Source of the DNA: Aurelia coerulea
Taxonomy: Eukaryota; Cnidaria; Scyphozoa; Semaeostomeae; Ulmaridae
Reading direction: 5' to 3'
Assembly: GCA_039566865.1 (NCBI GenBank)
Contig: CM076949.1
Span: forward strand, 13,927,501 to 13,991,500
Length of the DNA stretch: 64,000 nt
The notes beneath the pieces are model-generated. The model did no database searches, was not told where the DNA came from, and was given only the letters and a program-made list of their open reading frames with translations. Shown here one piece after another: positions 33,510 through 44,439 of this stretch (position 1 is its first letter; each line of letters starts with the position of its first letter). The position numbers and the translations under genes were made by a program.

Positions 33510-34281
33510 TTTTTTTTTTCATTTTAAATTCTTTAAACAGGGTTAAATATACAGTTAAATACTGATTTCCAAAGTGCCCTGTAAAATAATAACAAAATAA
33601 AGATATCTAATCAAAATTTACGAGTAACGATAAAGATGAAAATAAAACTGGTATGTAAATAAGGAGTTCAACCGAAAAGATTACTGGCTGGTTTTATATG
33701 CAGCTTTGAATCGATTTAAGGTCGACGCTGTCTTGACATCAGCGATAAGGCTATTCCATTTTCGTGCTCCTCTATAAGCAAAGCACCGTTGACCACTGGA
33801 CGTTTTTAGGAAAGGCAGCTTCAGGTCTGTATTTGTATTTCGAAGCACTCTAATACTATTATCCGACAACCTCTCGAACAAAGTTGCAAGGTAATTGGGA
33901 GCTTCCTCATTAATTGACCTGTACACCATCCTGGCGGTTTCCATGTCAATAAGTTCTCTGACCGTTTGCCATCCTAGTTCCTTCAGAAGTGGTTGTGAGG
34001 ACGCATCGTAAGGGCTGTTTGTAGCTATTCTCGCGGCACGGTTTAGTAGTTTCTGTAGTTTGTTTAAGGCAGTGGTACTACAGACTCCCCACACGGAACA
34101 ACAGGATCGGAAATATGGCTCAATAAGACTTCTGTACATTGACTGAATCGTAGTTAGAGGGAGATATATTTTCGCATAACGCAACATTCTGATTCCTTTT
34201 GCTATCTTTTTAGTTATAGCGGAAATATGATCATCCCAATTTAGAAACTGGTCAACTTCGATCCCCAGGTATTTTGTGTGC
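33510..34281 (-). mobile_element. LINE-III, C-terminal part and 3'UTR
   Basis: The minus-strand frame reads KHTKYLGIEVDQFLNWDDH directly from the TTAA border of the foldback element. It then runs through LRYAKIYLPLTTIQSMY, LQKLLNRAARIATNS and a GARKWNSLIADVK C-terminus, with a stop near 33,681. The 3'UTR ends in an A-rich tail near 33,510-33,525. It continues the frame of 35,448-35,706 once the foldback element and one TTAA are removed (VSEI then KHTKYLG). Confidence 0.9.
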
Positions 34282-34285
34282 TTAA

Positions 34286-35443
34286 GGTAACTCTGCTTTC
34301 CGCTCTAGTGCACAGCGAAATGCTGTTTCGCAAAACCAATCTCCTCAGAAAACAGTTAATTTCTCCAATATTATTCGGCCTATCGAAAAGCGGTAAAAAG
34401 GACGTTGTTCTGTATAATCTGGGCAATCGAAAGATGTATAAATCGCAATGTTTCCGTCAACCCTGGTTTCGTAAATCCTAGTTCAAATCTTTTTGCTAAT
34501 TTCAGAAAAGTGGATTTATCTCCAAAACTACTCGAAAAATGCTCGATTTTTTTTCGTCCCATCTTTAGCTAGGTTGTTGATCTACAACTTTGCAAAGTCT
34601 GATTGAAAAAGCTAGGCTAGATTTCCTGCAATCGAATTTCGTATTTCTGTTTACTTTTCGACAGCGAAATGGAGAAACCTTGGTCAACAGATTACCATGC
34701 TATGAAGCACGCTTGCAAAAGCTCAGGCTTGAAATAGCTTTCAGAAGTTCTTCCATTGGCAAACAAATCAACGTCATCTTTTGGGAATACCATACGCAGG
34801 TCTCAAAAGACATCCTTCGTGCGCTTGTAAAGTATCATTTGCATCTATTGATTAGAAATTACTGATTTTTACCAGCAACTTCACGAAACCATGCTTTGGG
34901 TGTCTTTCGAGACTTTCGTAAGCATTCACAGATTATCAATTTCTTTTAGAGTCCACAATGAGCATAGATCTTAGATCAAGAACTAATTTTTTTGCAAAAA
35001 CATTCTACGGGCGTTCAAATAGTTCTGCATGGGCTAAACTGTTGACCAACGGTTTTCCCCTTCGACGTCAAAAAGTAAACAGAAATGTAAAATTCGATTG
35101 CAGGAAATCTAGCCTAGCTTTTTCAATCAGACTTGGCAAAGTTGTAGATCAACTACTTAGCTAAAGATGGAGCGAAAAAAAATCGAAACTTTTTCGAGTA
35201 GTTTTGGAGGTAAATCCACTTCTCTGAAATCAGCAAAATGATTTGAGCTAGGATTTGCGAAGCCAGGGTTAACGAAAACATTGCGATTTATACATCTTTC
35301 GATTGCCCAGAGTATACGGAACAACATCCTTTTTACCGCTTTTCGATAGACCGAATAATATTGGAGAAATTAACTGTTTTCTGAGGAGAGTGGTTTTGCG
35401 AAACGGCATTTCGCTGTGCACTAGAGCGGAAAGCAGAGTTACC
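34286..35443. mobile_element. Foldback element, ~390-bp TIRs, TTAA target site
   Basis: TTAA at 34,282-34,285 and 35,444-35,447 flank a 1,158-bp element beginning GGTAACTCTGCTTTCC and ending with its complement. The inverted arms extend roughly 390 bp each with scattered mismatches, leaving a central segment of about 380 bp. There is no transposase. TTAA is used by piggyBac and Kolobok groups; GG-start ends differ from the CCCT ends of the other TTAA elements here. It is inserted in LINE-III, whose frame is exactly restored by its removal. Confidence 0.88.
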
Positions 35444-35447
35444 TTAA

Positions 35448-35706
35448 TCTCCGAAACTGGTTCTTCACCAATAACAATTTGCACTTTTTGTGTTTCAGAG
35501 TTTTCAATGTCTTTCAACTTCTTTCTACCTCCTATGAGGAGATTTTGTGTTTTGGCGACATTGAGAGATAACTTATTTGATTCCAACCAGGTTTTTAAAC
35601 AAAGGAGGTCAGAATTGACACTTTCGTTTATGGTGGGGATAGAATCCGATGAAAACGAAATGCTAGTGTGATCTGCATACATATTCACCTCAGAGTAATT
35701 TAGTGA
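35448..35706 (-). mobile_element. LINE-III, middle RT part with degraded YADD
   Basis: Minus strand, directly after the MITE border: SLNYSEVNMYADHTSISF, then LLCLKTWLESNKLSLNVAKT, then VQIVIGEEPVSEI up to the TTAA. The catalytic motif is YADH instead of YADD (35,668-35,679), so this RT was dead or has since decayed. It supplies exactly the part missing after 31,540. Confidence 0.9.
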
Positions 35707-35708
35707 TA

Positions 35709-35973
35709 CAATGCCTGCCAAAAGTCTTGGAACACCTTTGCTATTTTTGCATTTTTTTGCGATTTCCCCCTCTCCCCCTCAGAACAATGTTGTTCTGTGA
35801 TGACAAAATGGGGATGGCAGGACGATTCGCGACTCTGATGGAATGCTAGGACAATAACCTTGCAAATCAACATTGTTTTGGGGGTGAGGGGTGTTTAAGC
35901 CTAATCGCTATGGTTAGAACTGCGGATTGTCAAGAAATGGCCTAAGTGTTCCAAGGACTTTTGGCAGGCATTG
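35709..35973 (-). mobile_element. Tc1/mariner-type MITE, copy 2 (inverted)
   Basis: Inverted, near-identical copy of 31,541-31,806, flanked by TA at 35,707-35,708 and 35,974-35,975. Its left side borders the displaced half of LINE-III. Confidence 0.9.
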
Positions 35974-37562
35974 TATATTTTATGAAACAAATAATGACAT
36001 ATATTCTTCTTCTTCATCAGGTGCCATGCCGTATGGCTTGGGCGATCATGGACCTCCATTGCTCTCTATCTCGGCAACTGTGAATCACTTCGCAGCTCCT
36101 GTCTAGTTGTAACTAACCTCTGATGTTGTCAAGCTGTTTTATTCTTTGTCTCCCTCTGTCGATAGTGCCTTCAATTCTTCCTGTTGTGATCAATTCTTCT
36201 ATGTTTCCTTCTCTAAGTATATGTCCGACAAACTCCATTTGTAGTTCTTTGATTCCGTTCAGTAACTCTTTCTTTGTGCCCACTGACCTCAGTACTTCAT
36301 CGTTACTTTTCGTTTCGGTCCAACTGATTTTTTGCATTTTCCTGTAGCACCAAAGTTCGAAACTATCAATTTTCCTTCCTTCTTTTCCTATGTTCCATGT
36401 TTCACAAGTGTATTTCATGATGGGCCAGATATAAGCTTTTAATGTCCTAAGCCTTATTTGGATTGAGATTTTTTGTTACTTAGAATGTTTATCATATTTC
36501 CAAATGCACTTTTTGCTTGTCCAATTCTTCTGTCAATCTCGACTTTGCTTCTGCCATCTGAGGTAAGGATGCTACCCAAAAAATTCTTTACTCTTTATTC
36601 TTTAAATGTTCCTTATTAACCTTCAGCTTTTCCCTTCGATGTTGAGATCATGCAGACATAAATGTCCTGTTTCATTTCAATGCTTCTTTCGATAAGTGTT
36701 CTCATCATTTAAATTGCATTCCGAGTTCCTTTCTCTTGTACAAACCCGCATTGGTTGTTCGAGATTTCTGGCTTAAATTTGCGCCCTTGCTCTTTTCATG
36801 AGAAATCTGAGGAGTGTTTTTGCTGTGTGGCTCATCAAAATAATTGTTCAATGGAGTTCGCATTCATTTGCTTTTGGCTTTTTTGGTATTGCTATGAATA
36901 TCGACTTTAAGAGATCTCCCGGAATGTTTCCCGTGTTATAAACCTTGTTAATAAGCTCAGTCAACTTTTCTAGACCTAATTCTCCTGCACTGTCTAACAT
37001 TTCCACGTTAACTGGATCTGGACCTGGTGCCTTTCCTCGTTTCATCTTTCCTAAGGCAAATTCTACTTGGGACTTTAGAATGTCTTCTCCATGGTCCTCA
37101 TCTTTTCTTGTCGGCTTTATACCCCCTTCATCATCAAATAATTCTTCAATATACTCTTCCCAACGCTTAATAATTTTCTCTTTTTCGATTATTATTGTTC
37201 CATCTTTTGCTTTCAGACATCCACTCGAAGAACATGTGTTTTTCATCTCTCCAGCTATCTCCTTGATCTTGCTGTGCAGCTTCCTGCTGTCGGTGTTTCT
37301 ATTTGATTCTACTTCAAGACACATGGTATTCAGCCATTTTTCTTTTTCTTCTATACATTTTCTTTTTATTTCTTTGTCGATTTCTCGGTATTGACTTTCA
37401 GATCTTTTATGTTTCCTTCTCTCTTCCATCTTGTTCAAGATTTCATCAGTCATCCACTCCTTTTTATTATGTTTTTCTTTACCGGTATGCTGCAGTTGGC
37501 TGCTTCGATAAATGTTGTCTTAAATCTGTCATAATCTTCTTCTATTTCATTACTTTGCTCAA

Positions 37563-39285
37563 TTTTTCAGTTTCAGTTTCAGTTTCAGTTTCTCATTTTA
37601 AAATTCCACTACATACAAACAATTTCAACATAAATTAACTAAGTGTAAAAAATATAAATGATAACAATAACAATGATGTAGAAAAAAAGAAAATAAATTT
37701 GTGTGCAGGGAATTTCTTAAGGAGGGGCCCTCTCAATAGATAAACTAATCGAGGAGAGAGCACCCCCTGTCTTAGAAAATATTCAAAATTTGTTTAAATA
37801 TTTAAGGATTGATGATAAACTTGCGAGGAATGAAGCCACTTCATATCAATGTGGGTTTAAAGTACTTCCAGGGACTGGACAGACGGAAAAACGCCCATCC
37901 AGCCCCCAGGAGCACTCTACCATGATTAGTTTTGATAATTATTGGTGAAGAAGAAAGTTTTGAGATTTTTTCGAAAGCTGTGGATAGAGGTTGATTCCTT
38001 GATGTTTACTGGAATGCTGTTCCATGTTTTAGCACCACAATACTGCACTGATCGAAGACCATAAAGCAATGTATTTTTCTTCGTTAAGAAAATGTCATTC
38101 TTTGATGACTGTCTAGTACCATATTGATGAACAGATGCCACTGGCGTGAAGAAATTATGGAAATGAGAAGGGGAAGTTCTATTAATACATTCATACATAA
38201 AACAAAGTAGCTTGAATTGGAAAAGGTCAGAAAGCCGTAAGATTTTCAGATCAAGAAAGATGGGAGCAGAAGGTGAGGTGAAATGCTCAAATGCTATGGC
38301 TCTTATTATTCGCTTTTGTAGCAAATAAACTGGCTTGACATATGAATCATATGTAAGGCCCCAAACTATAATACCATATTGAAGAAAAGAGGAAAATAAA
38401 GAGTTATATAAACAAATCAAAACATTGATTGGCAAAAAATGCCGTATTTTAAAAAACATGCCACAAGTTCTAGCTAGTTTTTTGGAAAGTTAAATACAAT
38501 AAAGTTAGTTTTCTCTATGTTTAGTGACAACTTGTTAACATCCAGCCATGCTTTAACTTTTTTTAGTTCTTTGTTAACTACTCTTTGAAGCACATCAATG
38601 TTATTAGCTTCATAGTAAATATTTGTATCATCTGCAAACAAGTAGAACAATAGTTTGGAGGAAGAATTTGGTAAATCGTTTATATAAATCAGAAAAAGGA
38701 GAGGACCAAGTACAGAGCCTTGGGGCACCCCACTAGTTATATTGAGAGAATGAGAGTTAGACCCATTGACGCAAACAAATTGCTTCCTGTCTGAAAGGTA
38801 AGATCTAAACCAATCTAAAGCAGTGCCTCTTATTCCATAATGTTCAAGTTTCATTAAAAGTATGTTATGATTCACAGTATCAAAAGCTTTTTGCAGATCA
38901 AGAAAAATACCACAACCAATTTTTTTATTATCTAAAGAATTTTTTATTGTTTCAGTTATGCTAACAAGAGCATGGTTGATAGAGTGGCTGGCACGAAAGC
39001 CAAATTGCATGGAATACAAGATTTGATGCAATTCTAGAAAATTATATAGTCTTTTGTACATTACTTTTTCAATAATTTTGCTGAAGATTGAAAGGAGAGA
39101 TATTGGTCTATAATTAGATGCTGTGGATGGGCAACCTTTCTTGAAAAGTGGGATGACTTTAGCTAATTTCATGTTTTCTGGAAATATGCCAGACTGGAAA
39201 GATTCATTTATTATATGAGATAGAGGAGTTGATGAAAGTGGGCACAGAAGTTTCAAGATCTTGACAGGAATACTTTCATAAATGT
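37563..39285 (-). mobile_element. L2-like LINE nested in the RTE, RT nearly complete
   Basis: The minus-strand frame 39,256-38,474 encodes [82 protein letters not shown] and the catalytic FADD (38,627-38,638). One break near 38,470 leads to a C-terminal frame 38,459-37,926 (LLQKRIIRAIAFEHF, CGAKTWNSIPVNIK). The 3' tail is (CTGAAA)n, about four units, at 37,566-37,592. Only one frameshift separates the two long frames, so it is a relatively young copy. The endonuclease is missing (5'-truncated). Confidence 0.92.
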
Positions 39286-39365
39286 TGGGTTGAGATCGTT
39301 CTTTGTTTTAAAAATCTCTATCATAAGCAACTGCAGATTGCGTTTATGCGTGGTTACAGAATTAT
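39286..39365 (-). mobile_element. Family II LINE scrap at the 5' end of the nested L2-like LINE
   Basis: About 27 codons (VTTHKRNLQLLMIEIFKTK, NDLNPTFM) matching the C-terminal domain of family II (compare VTIHAKNLQLLMTEMYKTK near 42,290). It sits between the RTE endonuclease and the L2-like RT on the same strand, and is in frame with the RTE endonuclease. Confidence 0.75.
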
Positions 39366-40261
39366 TCACACTATTTACAAAATCATAGTCTAGCTTCACT
39401 GTTGTTGGTCCTGATTTTTTCAGTATTTTCAACTTCAGTTTGAAGGTGGCAACGACAGGCACATGGTCACTATTACAGTCTGCTCCTGGATAACTTCGCG
39501 CCAATGTGACTGCATTTCTGAATCTCTTGTTGATTGTGATAAAGTCGATTTGATTTCTCACTCTATCTCCTGGGCTTTTCCATGTCCATAGATTTTTTGG
39601 GTGCTGTTTGAACCAAGTATTTGTTATAACTTGATTGTGCCTGATGCACCAATCTAACCACGTATCACCTCTTGCATTTCTTTCTCCTGATCCATATTCA
39701 CCTACTATGTCTTGTTCTTTACCTTTTTCTATCTTTGCATTTAGATCTCCCATAACTATTATTACTTGCTGACTTTTGCACTGCCCTCTCGCTTTATCCA
39801 GTTGGTCGTAAAATTCCTCTTGTTCTTCTTCCGTTGCATCTTGCGTTGGAGCATATACCTGAATTGCACTTATGTTGAAATGTTTATTATCAAACTTTAC
39901 GAGTATGACCCTGTCCGATATTGCCCAGCAACCTACCTATTATGTTATGCTTCAAACTGTTCGATACGATTATGGCTACTCCTCTTTCGTGCTTCTCTCC
40001 TCCAGAATATATCATAATGTCTGTTCCTATTTGCTCCTTGCCTGAACCTGTCTATCGTACTTCGCTAAGACCCAGGATTGCAATTCCTAATCGTTCCATT
40101 TCCTGAATGATGTTTTCTTTACTTCCTGCTCGGTTCAAGGTTCTCACATTCCATGTAGCTATTTTTGTCTTTTTATCTTTTGTCATTCTTCGATCTATTT
40201 TCGCAATAGCTGGATGACGGTCCGGGGTTGCCTGCGGTTCACAACACACCGTACCGACCGA

Positions 40262-42824
40262 GGAGGTAGATGTATAGATCTTGTACTGACAAACCGAAAC
40301 AGGAGCGTGCAACAAACTACCACAGTTGAGACTGGTATATCAGATTTCCATAAAATGGTTGTTACTATCCTTAAAACTAATTTCCCCAAACAAGGACCAA
40401 CGGTAATCAACTATAGAAATTATAGAAAATATAATGAAATTGCTTTCAGGAATGATCTTCGAGAGGAATTAGGGAAAATAGAGCCATTGGACTTGAATTA
40501 CAGTTCATTTGAAACTACTTTTGATAGAGTTTTAGATAAAAATGCTCCTGTTAAGAAAAAATATGTCCGGGCAAATGATAAACCATTTATGACTCGTGCT
40601 CTGCGTAAAGTGACCATGCTTCGTTCTAGATTACGTAATAAATTCAACGAAGATCGAACTGCTGAAAATTGGAACAAATTTCGCAAGCAACGAAACTCTT
40701 GTGTTAAGTTATTTCGGAAGGAAAAAAGAAATTATTATAATAACCTAGACATCTCACTTGTCACTGATAATAAGAAATTCTGGAAAACTGTGAAACCTTT
40801 TTTCTCGGACAAATCACAATCTAAGAATAAAATAGTGTTGATTGAAGATGAAACCAATATTTCCAACGATGTTGAGGTAGCAGAAACTATGAACGAATTT
40901 TTTCGTCACTGTGACGGATTCTCTTGGCATAAATGAAAACTCTAATTACGAAAATGCAACAGAAGGAATCACAGATCATATTGATGAGGCCGTACATAAG
41001 TTTTCCAATCATCCTAGCATTCTGAAAATTAAAGGTCGCTATCAAGATGCTGGTTCCTTTATTTTTCAGAAAGTTACCCCTGATACTGTTGACAAAGAGG
41101 TTAGGAATCTAAATCCTAGAAAAGCTACAACGCACAAAAATATTCCTTCTAAAATTCTTAAATCCAATTCTGATGTAAGTGTAGAACCTTTGACGAAAAT
41201 ATTTAATGATTGCATAGAAAATTCGTCCTTTCCTGATGAACTTGTGGATGTCACATCTCTTCCCAAGAATGGACCAACCAACTCTAGGACCAACTTTAGG
41301 CCAATTAGCGTTCTACCTACGGTCTCAAAGATGTTTGAAAGAATAATGGATAAACAGATAGTTGCTTATATTACACCCTTTTTATCATCACTTCTCTGTG
41401 GTTTTCGAAAAGTTTACAGTGCCCAGCATGCTCTCGTACGGCTCTTAGAAAAATTCAAAATTTGCCTTGATGAAGGTGGTAAAGCAGGGGCTGTATTGAT
41501 GGATCTGTCCAAGGCATTTGATTGCATCAGACGCGATCTTTTGATTGCAAAATTGCACGCCTACGGTTTCTCTCGCGAAGCATTGGCACTAATTAATGAT
41601 TACCTCACAAATAGACAACAAAGAGTCAAAGTAAATGGGTCATTTAGTTCTTGGAAAAGCGTCACACGCTGTGCTCCTCAGGGGTCAGTCTTAGGGCCTC
41701 TGTTATTCAACATATACATTAATGATCTTCTATTCTTCATTCAAAACTCAGATATGTGTAATTATGCAGATGATACTACAATATATTCCTGCGATAAGAA
41801 CCTGGACAATATAGCTCATAGGCTTGAAAATGACTGTAGTGTAGCTTTAGAATGGTTTGCCGACAACTTTATGAAATTAAATGCAGATAAATTCCATCTT
41901 TTGGTTCTTGGGCAGAGGTGTGATTACCCTGTTACTGTTAGGATTGGAAATGCTGATGTTGTAAATAGCTCCGAAGAGAAGCTACTCGGAGTTCAAATTG
42001 ATAGCAAACTTTCCTTCGGTAATCATGTTTCCTAATTGTGTCAAAAGGCTAGCAATAAACTTTATGCACTTGCTCGCATATCCCCTTACATGGATCAGAG
42101 CAAACTAAGAACACTCATGAGGGCATTTATTACCAGTCAGTTTCAATACTGTCCTTTAATCTGGATGTTTCACAGCAGGCAGCTCAGCCAAAAAATTAAC
42201 AAAATACAGGAAAGGGCTCTGAGAATTACTTATAAGGATGCCGAATCTACTTATATTGAGCTATTAGAGAAGGACTTTGCCGTTACGATTCATGCAAAGA
42301 ACTTGCAGTTACTTATGACTGAGATGTACAAAACAAAAAATAACCTGAGCCCTTCATTCATGCACGAAATTTTCTGCGAAAATGAAAGTCATTACAATTT
42401 GCGTAACAATAACGAATTCTTCCAACCTAGGGTGAGATCTGTCAACAACGGGACAGAAAGCATCCGATTTAAAGGTCCACAGTTGTGGCAAGCGTTACCA
42501 CCAACTATACGAAATTCAGAATCTCTTTGTCAGTTTAAAACAAAAATTAAAAATTGGAACGGAGAAAATTGCCCATGTAAATTATGCCGCGTTTTTATTC
42601 CGAACTTGGGATTTTTATGATGATAGTATTTGAATATCTGCTTTTATACACTTATATGCCTTCATACTGTATACTTTTAATGAATTGAAAATATTTTATC
42701 CCCCTTTTTCTGATGTTACATTTGTATTTTAAAATTTTAACTAACGTTGGAATTAATTAGCTGATTACTTTTAGCTATATTTTTATGTATCCAACGGTAA
42801 AGAAATTGATAATAATAAAAAGGT
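40262..42824 (+). mobile_element. Family II LINE, near-intact ORF2 (one frameshift, one stop)
   Basis: Starts within the endonuclease (CIDLVLTNRNRS, GISDFHKMVVT). The linker runs to about 40,904 (NAPVKKKYVRANDKPFMTR, FWKTVKPFFSDKS). One extra T in a T-run at about 40,899-40,904 shifts the frame: NEFF then VTVTDSLGINEN. The second frame carries the [77 protein letters not shown] at 41,763-41,774. One TAA at 42,033-42,035 follows, then the same frame continues through CQKASNKLYALARISPYMD to the NCPCKLC C-terminus and a stop near 42,620. The 3'UTR ends in a GATAATAATAAAAA tail. The GVP of GVPQG is replaced by CAP. 5'-truncated. Confidence 0.93.
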
Positions 42825-43272
42825 AATCGTTCTTGGTATACCCCCATTCACGCCGTTGTCTGATTCGAGATTATTTTTACTATCCATGATGAACTTGGGA
42901 AATGATAAGTATGGCAGTATCCCGTTGCTTTCAATACTCAGCAATGCCAGCTAACTTGGTTGGTGCTGCCGACTGTTGTCACTGTAGTGATCCTCCATTT
43001 GCCAGAATGTGGTGTACAGCCGTTGACAATGAACACATGCTCATCCTCCAGTGCGCCTACAACGACCTTGCTGCCGATCGAGGGTTGTAACTCAAACAGG
43101 GGAAGCAATTACCGGGTTCTACATCCCTGTTCGAGGATGACCCAATAATGACATATATATGCATACCTTTAACAACATAATATTGCTGAAGGACATATTA
43201 AAAGAATTCAAATGAGCTTTCGAGCCATATGCCCCTATTGTGAATTATAATTTAAGAAAAACAGTTTTCATA

Positions 43273-44250
43273 CCGGGTGTCCCAAAAAAAAACAACGGAT
43301 TTGATCGGGACTAGTGACAAGAATTTAGGTCCAATCAATCTATAATAATTTTTATATAATCCCCCATAGCTAACTTGAAGATAGATACCTTGTTTGGCGA
43401 TATTGGTGCATTGAGAGTCGGAACATTTATCTTGAAAGTTCAAATTTGCCTGAACCTCCAAACCAAAGCATTTTGGTTTTGGCCTAAACTGCAAACGCGC
43501 TATTATGGAGAATCTCCTGAATTACCGTGAAATAAAAGAATAAAGCCTCGTGCTGAGGAAAACATTTGAATAGAAATTCAATCAAAGTCATCAATTTTGT
43601 CCTGAAAAGACGTCTTATTTTATGCTTCAAAAGGTTCAAAAGTTAGCATTGCAGCTGTCTCATGAAAAAAGTAATCCGTGAAATAGTTTGCTTGGGTGTG
43701 AAAAATGAATTAGTTCTTGCAATCTTCATGATTTTAATGAAATGAATATTGTATAATCATTCTTCGAATTATTACGAAACAAGAAGCCAAATATACCCAA
43801 GGGAAAATTATCCATGGATAATAAAAATGCTCATTCGTGCTTGGCTCTTTTGCAGGTGCACTATGATTTAAAAGCTACACTTCTTTGTGAATTTTCCCTT
43901 CGGCATTGTTATGTTTGTCAATATTTAGCTTCCAAATTTCAATTGAAATGTGTGCCTAAACATTTGTGCCTAAGCATGCTCAAACTACTACACTTTGCAT
44001 ATGACTGAGGAGATTCCTCAAGCACCTTTTCAGTTAGGCCAAAACCCGAAACCTCTGGTTTGGAGATGGAAGCAAATTTGGACTTTCAAGATTGATATTC
44101 CAACTCTCCATGCACCAATATTACCAAACAAGGTATTTATCTTCAAGTTAGCTATCGAGGATTATATCAAAAGTTATTTTGGATTGATTGGACCTAAATT
44201 CTTGTAACTAGCCCCGATCAAATCCGTTGCGTTTTTTTTGGGACACCTGG
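43273..44250. mobile_element. Mariner-type foldback element, ~225-bp TIRs
   Basis: TA at 43,271-43,272 and 44,251-44,252 flank a 978-bp element with ends CCGGGTGTCCC / GGGACACCTGG. Inverted homology extends about 220-230 bp at each end: the AACAACGGATTTGATCGGG block, TAGCTAACTTGAAGATA, CAAATTTGCCTGAACCTCC versus their complements. The central ~530 bp is unique with no transposase frame. TA target and GGGTGTCCC-type ends fit the mariner group. Confidence 0.85.
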
Positions 44251-44439
44251 TATACTATGAAAGTAATGCAATGCTACAGGATATAGAAAAAACTAGGAGA
44301 ATAATTATCTATCAATATATATTCTAATTTTAATGAAAGGGATTAAGAAAAAATAAATGAAATAAAAATTAAAATACTGACAGGATGGATTGTCAATGAG
44401 ATGGGGGTGGCTTGGATTGTCAGAGTTTTAATCGCAGTT

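Larger units (their letters stand above)
36005..43144 (-). mobile_element. RTE-type LINE carrying nested insertions
   Basis: Minus-strand RTE segments, 5' to 3'. 43,144-42,830 is a probable 5'UTR. 40,250-39,366 is the endonuclease, starting KIATWNVRTLNRAG, ILGLSEVR, and in another frame MGDLNAKI, RNQIDFITINK, NSDHVPVVATF. 37,560-36,848 is the linker and RT start (DEILNKMEERRKHK, GKMKRGKAPGPD, LTELINKVYNTGNIP). 36,848-36,120 is the RT remnant and C-terminus (LGSILTSDGRSKVEIDRRIG, CETWNIGKEGRKIDSFELW, GHILREGN). The RT catalytic core is deleted near 36,655. The 3' end is a GAAGAAGAA tail at about 36,005. Direct copies of ATAATGACATATAT lie at 35,991-36,004 and 43,145-43,158 as candidate target duplications. 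LINEs at 37,563-39,365 and 40,262-42,824 interrupt it. Confidence 0.85.

Noticed and set aside
36945..37638. Plus-strand open frames with serine/phenylalanine-rich translation
   Set aside because: They are antisense shadows of the minus-strand RTE linker and RT.
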